Positions 1 through 4,533 of a stretch of 8,955 bases of DNA are shown piece by piece. The position numbers and the translations under genes are program-made. Position 1 is the first letter of the stretch. Each line of letters begins with the position of its first letter. This DNA comes from Patescibacteria group bacterium (GTDB taxonomy: Bacteria > Patescibacteriota > Microgenomatia > UBA10105). The stretch lies in assembly GCA_003524845.1 (NCBI GenBank), contig DQGR01000054.1:1-8955 (forward strand), read 5' to 3'. Under the pieces are notes generated by a model. The model did not search any database, was not told the origin of the DNA, and saw only the letters and a program-made list of their open reading frames with translations.

Positions 1-209
1 GGATCACGGATATTATTTTCATAGGCAATCATAGCGAGATATTTATATAACGTAGCAAATTCACTTAAAATTCCCTGCAACCCCTGGTCACTCTGATGTA
101 ATGCAACGTAACTTTGCATGTCTGACTGTTTTTCTGGGCCACAGTAATGAAAGTGGTTGGGCGCAAATGAGTAACGGGCAGCGCGAGTTAGTCCTAAGTT
201 TACTTTCAT
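1..209 (-). CDS. N-terminal part of a DUF6390-like protein (runs off the window)
   Basis: An open frame begins at an ATG (209-207) and stays open for 69 codons to the window edge. The ATG overlaps the TGA of the permease gene upstream (ATGA), the usual sign of translational coupling; there is no Shine-Dalgarno match. The protein starts MKVNLGLTRAARYSFAPN and continues with HFHYCGPEKQSD, then a helical stretch with LSEFATLYKYLAMIAYENNI. The pattern 'RYxFxPNxxxYCGP' near the N-terminus followed by an 'EFxxLYxYLxxIA' helix matches what I remember of DUF6390, an uncharacterised family of bacteria and archaea. That assignment is from memory. The gene lies in the same run as a HypC-like gene. The coding nature is well supported by the overlap and codon pattern; the function is unknown. 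Confidence 0.72.
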   Translation of the reverse strand, partial: MKVNLGLTRAARYSFAPNHFHYCGPEKQSDMQSYVALHQSDQGLQGILSEFATLYKYLAMIAYENNIRD

Positions 210-1093
210 GAAACAGGAAGTTTTCGGGGCAAAATAATTCTGGTTAACAAAAATGCAACGCCAATGGTGAGTAAAAACCCCTGCATTATTTGCATTTCAG
301 GTAATTGCTTGGTTATAAACAACGCTGTTAAAAAATTAGTAATAACTGGTGCGACCACCAGAATTGAAGTCGCCAGTGTTACCGGAATAAATTTTAACCC
401 TTTGTACCAGGTATAGATATAGCCGGTCAAAAATAAACTGCTGGTCAAAAGCGGCCAGAGAAGTAAGGTTTTTTCTGAAACAAGTAAAGTTCCTTTTCCC
501 ATAACCAATGTAATGAGTAATAAAACCGGCAGGCCTAAGGCAATGCGCGCCCAGCCAACCACTTCGGCCGGAACATTTTTTAAGGTGGTTTTCGCTAGTA
601 CATTTTCTACTGCCCACAACAGTGTTGCAGCCAAAACCAGTAAACTGCCGGAATTAAACACTAATATTTGCGACCCGCCTAGAGCAAATGTCGCAAATAA
701 AATAACTCCGTATCCAATCAGTTGTATTTTATGCAACCGTTCTCCGAGCAAAGGAATTGCCAGTAGCGTCACCCACAAAAATAGGGTTTTATGAATCAAA
801 CTCCCCTGCACCGCACCAATTTGGGAAAGACCGGTGAAAAAGAGGGCAAACGCCAACCCGCCGCCAAGTGCGCCGATAGTAATAAGTTTGAGCCAGTCTT
901 TTTTTTGCAGTGATTTAAGTACGGTAAACTTACCTGACTGCCAGAGAATGAAACTGAGAAATCCCAGCACCAGTACATTTCTAATTGTAGTAAATGCCAG
1001 CGGATCAGCTTGCGACACAAAAATTTTATTGCTGAAAATGGAGAATCCGGAGATGAGTGCAGTCAGTAGTACGAGGTAAATACCCTGTTTCAT
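206..1093 (-). CDS. EamA/DMT-superfamily permease, 10 membrane helices
   Basis: This 295-aa protein is a member of the drug/metabolite transporter superfamily, inner-membrane carriers of amino acids, metabolites or drugs; the substrate cannot be read from the sequence. The length fits the family (about 300 aa). It shows ten hydrophobic segments arranged as two EamA halves. Each half ends in the typical helix-loop pattern: 'LLAIPLLGERLHKIQLIGYGVIL' features around residues 110-133, and the equivalent 'FLTALFITKQLPEMQ' region around 253-267. The start at 1093 is supported by an AGGA motif (plus 1101-1104) seven bases upstream. The TGA overlaps the start of the next gene by 4 nt. The HypC-like gene lies 88 nt upstream on the same strand, with no terminator between them, so co-transcription is plausible. 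The family call is firm and the substrate is unknown. Confidence 0.93.
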   Translation of the reverse strand: MKQGIYLVLLTALISGFSIFSNKIFVSQADPLAFTTIRNVLVLGFLSFILWQSGKFTVLKSLQKKDWLKLITIGALGGGLAFALFFTGLSQIGAVQGSLIHKTLFLWVTLLAIPLLGERLHKIQLIGYGVILFATFALGGSQILVFNSGSLLVLAATLLWAVENVLAKTTLKNVPAEVVGWARIALGLPVLLLITLVMGKGTLLVSEKTLLLWPLLTSSLFLTGYIYTWYKGLKFIPVTLATSILVVAPVITNFLTALFITKQLPEMQIMQGFLLTIGVAFLLTRIILPRKLPVS

Positions 1094-1181
1094 GGCTTAA
1101 TCCTACCATGTTGTAAAAAGTTAAACAACGAAGTATTTAGAAAATGGCGCGAGCTGAATTTCACAACTGAGCTTCACTTGT

Positions 1182-1343
1182 CTAACCCTCTTCAATCTTC
1201 TCAATAATAATATCCGCGTACACATTTACCTTATCTCCGATATGTAAATCACTCACCCCCGCAGTTTTCACTTTTCTGCCATTTTGCAAAACCGCATCTT
1301 CATTATCCAGTTTTGCAATTGTAAACGTTTGAAACGTACACAT
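1182..1343 (-). CDS. HypC/HupF-like small protein (hydrogenase-chaperone fold)
   Basis: A 53-aa protein starting MCTFQTFTIAKL and ending with HIGDKVNVYADIIIEKIEE. The layout is that of HypC/HupF: Met-Cys at the very N-terminus, a beta-strand, 'xAVLQNGRKVKTAGV', then 'L..GDkV.VyAd..IEKIeE' in place of the usual 'vGDyVlVHaGfAIeKid'. In true HypC the Cys after the initiator Met binds the Fe(CN)2CO precursor and HypD. For that reason I place the start at the internal ATG 1343-1341. The same frame runs open to an ATG at 1403, which would give 73 aa, but the extra 20 residues look like no HypC and neither start has a strong Shine-Dalgarno. The family's conserved proline after the MC motif is absent. 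No hydrogenase or other hyp gene is in view. It could be a diverged HypC paralogue working with the DUF6390-like protein downstream. Confidence 0.6.
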   Translation of the reverse strand: MCTFQTFTIAKLDNEDAVLQNGRKVKTAGVSDLHIGDKVNVYADIIIEKIEEG

Positions 1344-1477
1344 ATGATCCAATACTGCGGGTATGCAAGTGAAATTTTCGCAGACCGCTCTGAGCGAGGC
1401 CATTGACTCAAAAACTCACAAGCGCTATTTCCTCGCGAATTGCGGACAAGAAAATTTTACGCGCGTACCCCCACAGA

Positions 1478-2410
1478 CTAGCTAGTTTCATCTAAATAGT
1501 GCTGTACATCGAGCGCCGCCTCGCATCCTTGTCCGGCTGCCACAATTGCCTGGCGGTAGCGTGGATCCACACAGTCTCCGGCGGCAAATATTCCCGGAAC
1601 TGAAGTTTCAGTTTGCGCTTCAAGTACTGGATTATTTTTGACTGTAATATAACCTTTTTCATCAAGATCTATCTGGCCGTTGAGAAATTTGGTGTTCGGC
1701 TCATGCCCAATTGCTACGAAAAAGCCTTTTATCGGCAATTCCTCGACTTGCCCGCTTACTATATCTTTAATTCTGACTCCGGTGACTGACGTGTCACCGA
1801 GCACTTCCTCAACCACTTTATTGGTAAGCATCTCAATCTTCGGATTGTCTTTTGCCCGTTTGTACATGATGGGTGAGGCGCGAAATTCGTTACGGCGGTG
1901 GATCACCGTGACTTTGGTTGCAAACCGAGTGAGAAAAGTGGCTTCTTCCATGGCCGTATCGCCGCCGCCCACTACCACTACTTCTTTGCCTTTAAAGAAA
2001 AACCCATCGCACGTTGCACACGCGGACACGCCTTTACCCATAAACTTTTGTTCTGAGGGAAGCCCAAGATATTTGGCTGTGGCACCGGTTGCGATAATCA
2101 CTGATTTAGCCTGATATTCCTTGTCACCGGTAAAAACTTTAAAAGGCTGCTGGTTAAAGTCTACGCGCGTAATAGTTTCCAAAATTATTTCCGTACCAAA
2201 CCGTTCTACCTGACCTTTAAAAATCTCCATCATTTCCGGTCCCTGGATTCCTTTTTCAAAGCCCGGATAGTTTTCTACATCAGTCGTAGTCGTTAGTTGT
2301 CCACCTAATTCCGGACCGCTGAACATCAGGGTTTTTAAAAACGCCCGTGAAGTATACAAGGCAGCAGTGTAACCCGCCGGACCTGTTCCTAAAATAATAA
2401 CGTCATACAT
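1478..2410 (-). CDS. trxB: Thioredoxin reductase (NADPH, FAD)
   Basis: A 310-aa cytoplasmic flavoenzyme of the low-molecular-weight thioredoxin reductase type; it moves electrons from NADPH through FAD and a redox disulfide to thioredoxin. The FAD-binding motif GTGPAG is at residues 8-13 and the redox-active CATC at 131-134, followed by DG as in the family. The NADPH-site motif GGGDTAMEEA is at 148-157 with HRR at 171-173, the basic patch that recognises the 2'-phosphate of NADPH. The C-terminal FAD motif AAGDC is at 276-280. Length is normal and nothing is missing. The start lies 2 nt after the stop of the membrane gene upstream, so it is the last gene of the trxA - membrane protein - trxB operon. 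I see no clear terminator in the 134 nt before the HypC-like gene. Confidence 0.97.
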   Translation of the reverse strand: MYDVIILGTGPAGYTAALYTSRAFLKTLMFSGPELGGQLTTTTDVENYPGFEKGIQGPEMMEIFKGQVERFGTEIILETITRVDFNQQPFKVFTGDKEYQAKSVIIATGATAKYLGLPSEQKFMGKGVSACATCDGFFFKGKEVVVVGGGDTAMEEATFLTRFATKVTVIHRRNEFRASPIMYKRAKDNPKIEMLTNKVVEEVLGDTSVTGVRIKDIVSGQVEELPIKGFFVAIGHEPNTKFLNGQIDLDEKGYITVKNNPVLEAQTETSVPGIFAAGDCVDPRYRQAIVAAGQGCEAALDVQHYLDETS

Positions 2411-2412
2411 AG

Positions 2413-2784
2413 TTACTTTTTCCTAAGCAGATTTGCAGCTATTACAGCAGCTGTTACACAAAGTAAATTAAAGACAGTGATTACAATTAAAGGCATCAGT
2501 AAACCCCCACCAAACTTATAATTCATTGGAGGCGCACCTGCATAATCAGTAGAGTAAGAGTTGTAATAATTAGCAAAATAATTGATTAAAAGATTGAAAT
2601 AAATTATAGACTCAATTATAACGAGAAACCATGCAACTAAGAGTTTTTTAAAGTTTTTAAACGGTAGAAAATATGCTATTGCTACATGTATACCAATATA
2701 GAGAATCACTCCAATAATAAAGTAAACCACTGCATAATTTGAGCTCCAAATGTCTGACGTAAGTATTCTTAAAAGAAGACTCAT
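2413..2784 (-). CDS. Small AT-rich membrane protein between trxA and trxB
   Basis: I do not recognise this 123-aa protein. It has three clear hydrophobic segments: about residues 17-40, 45-68 (preceded by the basic loop FKNFKK) and 95-118, ending in the basic tail LLRKK. A soluble, Tyr/Asn-rich loop lies at about 69-92. There is no CxxC or heme-binding pair, so it is not an obvious DsbD/CcdA-type electron carrier. The gene sits 28 nt after trxA and 2 nt before trxB, so it should be on the same message. The base composition is strikingly AT-rich: about 29% G+C over the 240 bases I counted, against clearly higher values in trxB. This may partly reflect hydrophobic codons, or may mean a late insertion. 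No Shine-Dalgarno is seen. Coding is likely from its fit in the operon. Confidence 0.8.
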   Translation of the reverse strand: MSLLLRILTSDIWSSNYAVVYFIIGVILYIGIHVAIAYFLPFKNFKKLLVAWFLVIIESIIYFNLLINYFANYYNSYSTDYAGAPPMNYKFGGGLLMPLIVITVFNLLCVTAAVIAANLLRKK

Positions 2785-2812
2785 ATTATTAGATGATTTG
2801 AGTATTTGTTGA

Positions 2813-3133
2813 TTAGTTGATTAACTTTGAAAACTCTGTTTTCAAAGTCTCTTTACTCTGTACCCCTATCCACTGCTTCACGACTTTACCCTGGTGAAAC
2901 AACATCATGGTGGGAATACTCATGATCCCAAAATGTTGTGGAACTGAGGGTTGTTCATCAACATTCATTTTGGCAATGATTCCTTTATCTCCCAGTTCTT
3001 TATCCAATTCTTCAAGAATTGGATTTTGCATCCGGCATGGTCCGCACCACTCAGCCCAAAAGTCAACGAGCACTGGCTTATCGCCTTTAACTACTTTTTG
3101 TTCAAAATCCGCATCAGTGATTGTTATATGCAT
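2813..3133 (-). CDS. trxA: Thioredoxin
   Basis: A 106-aa cytoplasmic thioredoxin, the general disulfide reductase that is kept reduced by the trxB product of the same operon. The active site WCGPC is at residues 29-33, preceded by VLVDFWAE as in classic thioredoxins, and the cis-proline is in SIPT (Pro74). The structural pattern 'KMNVDEQPSVPQHFGI' before the cis-proline is typical. In place of the usual Lys after the active site there is Arg (CGPCRM), a common variant. The start is fixed by a good Shine-Dalgarno, AAGGAG at 3143-3138. As the first gene of the operon it would use a promoter in the 3144-3300 region, but I could not pick a convincing one. Confidence 0.97.
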   Translation of the reverse strand: MHITITDADFEQKVVKGDKPVLVDFWAEWCGPCRMQNPILEELDKELGDKGIIAKMNVDEQPSVPQHFGIMSIPTMMLFHQGKVVKQWIGVQSKETLKTEFSKLIN

Positions 3134-3137
3134 ATAA

Positions 3138-3143
3138 CTCCTT
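3138..3143 (-). promoter_or_regulatory. Ribosome binding site of trxA
   Basis: AAGGAG ends 4 nt before the trxA ATG. It is the best Shine-Dalgarno match at any start in the window; most other genes have weak or no matches and appear to depend on coupling to the gene upstream. Confidence 0.85.
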
Positions 3144-3152
3144 TTTCTATCT

Positions 3153-3217
3153 CGCCTTCATCTAGTCTATAACGATCGGCGGGATTGAACCCGTCGAAGC
3201 GAATATGAGCGAAGGCG
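3153..3217. repeat. Structured intergenic segment with nested inverted repeats
   Basis: CGCCTTC (3153-3159) is the reverse complement of GAAGGCG (3211-3217). Between them, CGGCGGG (3177-3183) and CCCGTCG (3190-3196) can form a seven-pair hairpin on a plus-strand RNA (one G-U pair), or four pairs on the minus strand, around a six-base loop. On the minus strand the loop region reads GGGTTCAATCCC, like a tRNA T-loop, but the stem is one base out of register. The 3191-3217 part also holds the near-repeat GAAGCGAA / GAGCGAAG. It lies between the divergent trxA and small plus-strand gene, so it may be a folded trxA leader or a copy of a dispersed repeat. Confidence 0.4.
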
Positions 3218-3229
3218 GGCTAACTTTAT

Positions 3230-3258
3230 TTTACACGATTTTAACCTTACATTAGTAT
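3230..3258 (+). promoter_or_regulatory. Sigma70-type promoter for the small plus-strand ORF
   Basis: TTTACA (3230-3235, five of six to TTGACA) and TAGTAT (3253-3258, four of six to TATAAT) are separated by exactly 17 bp. The predicted start near 3265 would leave a leader of about 40 nt before the ATG at 3305. The region is AT-rich, so a chance match is possible. Confidence 0.5.
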
Positions 3259-3304
3259 TTTGGTTTTTGCAATCTGTGAAAACTCGTGATAGGGTCAAAC
3301 TTTC

Positions 3305-3457
3305 ATGGCAAGAATTTGTGGACCTGTTATATCAGCCAATGGCCAGCCGAGCAATCGTTCGACGATAGTTGAAATTATCGGCAACCATCAGCTTGGTCGA
3401 AAACAGCGGTTTATGAGTCTGGGGGCTGGTACGGCAGTAAAAATCACTACTGAATAA
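3305..3457 (+). CDS. Candidate 50-aa protein, the only plus-strand gene
   Basis: An ORF of 50 codons begins MARICGPVISANGQPSN, passes through STIVEIIGNHQLGRKQRF and ends MSLGAGTAVKITTE before a TAA. I do not recognise it. The composition is that of a small basic, beta-rich soluble protein, with no membrane segment, and does not look like a random frame. An in-frame TAG at 3290-3292 rules out a longer N-terminus. A promoter-like pair lies upstream at 3230-3258, and an AGGG sits 10 nt before the ATG, a slightly long Shine-Dalgarno spacing. No minus-strand gene occupies this stretch, so it is not a shadow. It converges on the methyltransferase gene, the two 3' ends overlapping by 11 bp. It fills most of an otherwise empty gap of about 310 bp. 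Confidence 0.5.
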   Translation: MARICGPVISANGQPSNRSTIVEIIGNHQLGRKQRFMSLGAGTAVKITTE

Positions 3458-4307
3458 CTATTGCCGAATGATCATCACTAAAAAATACTTTTTCTCGCAT
3501 CCCTTTAACCACTATAAAATATGACCCGTTATAAGCATCATATTCATGTTCCTCAACCCGCAAAGAATCATAGGTGAAATGACTATTCATAAACTCTTCT
3601 ATGTTAATGATAGCTGAAAATATATTGCGGGTTTGAAATTTTATTGTTGCATCTATGTCTTCTATTATTGCCTCATATTCTTCAATCTTTCGCAACGCTC
3701 TTTGGATACTTTTTAGATCTTGTTTTAGAGGCAAATATTTCTCTTCTTGATCTTTTTTCCTTTGCGGTTCTTTTTTTTCTTCTTGTTTTCCAAAAATTAT
3801 ATTTGGGTGATGTAGGTTGGCAATAAATATTCCTCGCGGCATCAGTACCCGTGCCACTTCGTTAAATGCTTTTCTCGGCATAAAATCTATGGCAACATTT
3901 GAATAAACTATTGGGAACGAATCATCCGCAAAAGGTAGAAAACTCCCATCAGCACTAATATGCTGCATTTGTTCGGAGTTTGTTACAAGCAGATTCTTCT
4001 TATAGATATCTGCCGCGTCCAAAGTGACTAAATTTACTCGATGCGCCAGATTTCTCCAGTCTGGATGACGCCGTAATTCTAATTCAACAATTTGCCTTCC
4101 CGCACCCACAGACAATATGGGAAATGGGGACTGAAACTCCGAACTCAAAGAGTAAACAGATTGTATGAGTTCACTTATAATTATCTGCCGGGAACGAATG
4201 TGACTGTCCGGCCCCTGGTTAACAGCAGCATTATAATAACGAGTATACCGATCTCGTAAATCAATAGTTAAGTCTTGACTTGGCTGAGGCGTTTCTATCA
4301 AACCCAT
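3447..4307 (-). CDS. Class I SAM-dependent methyltransferase with helical insert
   Basis: A 286-aa protein with a Rossmann methyltransferase core. Motif I is ILSVGAGRQIVELEL (residues 64-78), where the usual third Gly of GxGxG is Gln. The acidic end of strand 2 is LVTLDAAD (94-100). The motif SADGSFLPFADDSFPIVYSN (118-137) and EVARVLMPRGIFIANL (150-165) are the classic Methyltransf_11-type strand 4 and 'arvLkpgG' elements. Residues 174-225 are a highly charged predicted helix or coiled coil (KQEEKKEPQRKKDQEEK, then ALRKIEEYEAIIEDI). The last strand 'GSYFIVVKG' (261-269) closes the fold. The substrate is unknown. The gene is preceded by an attenuator-like leader and has only a poor Shine-Dalgarno; an in-frame TAA two codons upstream (4313-4311) fixes the N-terminus. 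Confidence 0.88.
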   Translation of the reverse strand: MGLIETPQPSQDLTIDLRDRYTRYYNAAVNQGPDSHIRSRQIIISELIQSVYSLSSEFQSPFPILSVGAGRQIVELELRRHPDWRNLAHRVNLVTLDAADIYKKNLLVTNSEQMQHISADGSFLPFADDSFPIVYSNVAIDFMPRKAFNEVARVLMPRGIFIANLHHPNIIFGKQEEKKEPQRKKDQEEKYLPLKQDLKSIQRALRKIEEYEAIIEDIDATIKFQTRNIFSAIINIEEFMNSHFTYDSLRVEEHEYDAYNGSYFIVVKGMREKVFFSDDHSAIVIQ

Positions 4308-4338
4308 AGCTTATAATAAGGATTCCTTTCCCTCCACT

Positions 4339-4362
4339 AAAAAACCCTCCTTGCGGAGGGTT
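4339..4362 (-). terminator. Rho-independent terminator with GCAA tetraloop
   Basis: On the minus strand AACCCTCC (4362-4355), loop GCAA (a stable GNRA tetraloop) and GGAGGGTT (4350-4343) form an eight-pair stem that runs into a TTTTTT tract (4344-4339, sharing its first two T with the stem). It lies downstream of the aminomutase-like gene and 32 nt before the methyltransferase ATG, so it also interrupts transcripts starting at the 4477-4505 promoter. Confidence 0.9.
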
Positions 4363-4386
4363 CGTGTGTTAGTTATTTCTAAATCT

Positions 4387-4464
4387 TTACGCCACACTCC
4401 CCTCCTGCCCCTTACAAATAAGGACGGTAAGGAGACTAATAATGGCGTTAGATCGGGATGTCAT
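4387..4464 (-). CDS. Possible 25-aa leader peptide rich in Ile/Leu/Val
   Basis: The ORF reads MTSRSNAIISLLTVLICKGQ then EGSVA and a TAA. The ATG is only 5 nt from the predicted transcript start, so it would be leaderless or nearly so; there is no Shine-Dalgarno. Residues 7-16 contain seven Ile, Leu or Val residues (AIISLLTVLI), as in the leader peptides that control branched-chain amino acid operons. The ORF covers all the upstream stems and the candidate antiterminator, so a translating ribosome would affect the choice of fold. It could also be a chance frame in a structured RNA. Confidence 0.3.
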   Translation of the reverse strand: MTSRSNAIISLLTVLICKGQEGSVA

Positions 4465-4476
4465 AGGATAAACGGC

Positions 4477-4505
4477 ATTATAAGAAAATGTTGACGGCAT
4501 TGCAA
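4477..4505 (-). promoter_or_regulatory. Strong sigma70-type promoter with overlapping direct repeats
   Basis: TTGCAA (4505-4500) and a perfect TATAAT (4482-4477) are spaced by 17 bp, with an A seven bases downstream (4469) as the likely start. It is the best promoter in the window. Two copies of ACGGCATTRYAAG on the plus strand (4472-4484 and 4494-4506) are 22 bp apart, two helical turns, and cover the -10 and the -35 box respectively; this may be an operator. Confidence 0.7.
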
Positions 4506-4533
4506 GTGGGATTCGAAATACATGGTTTTAGAC

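Larger units (their letters stand above)
4339..4469 (-). ncRNA. Predicted ~130-nt leader or small RNA (attenuator-like)
   Basis: A transcript from the 4477-4505 promoter would start at the A at 4469 and end in the U-tract at 4339. Three nested stems can form: ACGCCA/TGGCGT (4448-4443 with 4394-4389), CTCCT/AGGAG (4434-4430 with 4406-4402) and CCTTA/TAAGG (4423-4419 with 4414-4410, four-base loop). The 3' side of the second stem lies in GGAGGG (4405-4400), which could instead pair with the terminator's 5' arm CCCTCC (4360-4355) and act as an antiterminator. This gives two mutually exclusive folds. It does not resemble SRP RNA, tmRNA, RNase P RNA or a riboswitch I know. Either a stand-alone small RNA or a cis-acting leader for the methyltransferase gene is possible. 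Confidence 0.5.

Noticed and set aside
1344..1403. N-terminal extension of the HypC-like protein to the ATG at 1403
   Set aside because: The 20 extra residues match nothing in HypC and would bury the Met-Cys that the family needs at the N-terminus. The alternative start cannot be fully excluded.
3170..3225. Possible tRNA on the minus strand because of GGGTTCAATCCC
   Set aside because: The T-arm does not pair correctly with a seven-base loop, and there is no D-arm, anticodon arm or acceptor stem.
3134..3300. Minus-strand promoter for trxA, such as TTGCAA near 3270 with TAAGGT, or TAAAAT near 3230
   Set aside because: The -10 or -35 partner is poor in each case; several weak options exist and none stands out.
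4441..4470. Plus-strand ATG at 4442 with a near-perfect AAGGAG seven bases upstream
   Set aside because: The frame stops after nine codons. The AAGGAG is better explained as the CTCCT side of a stem in the minus-strand RNA.
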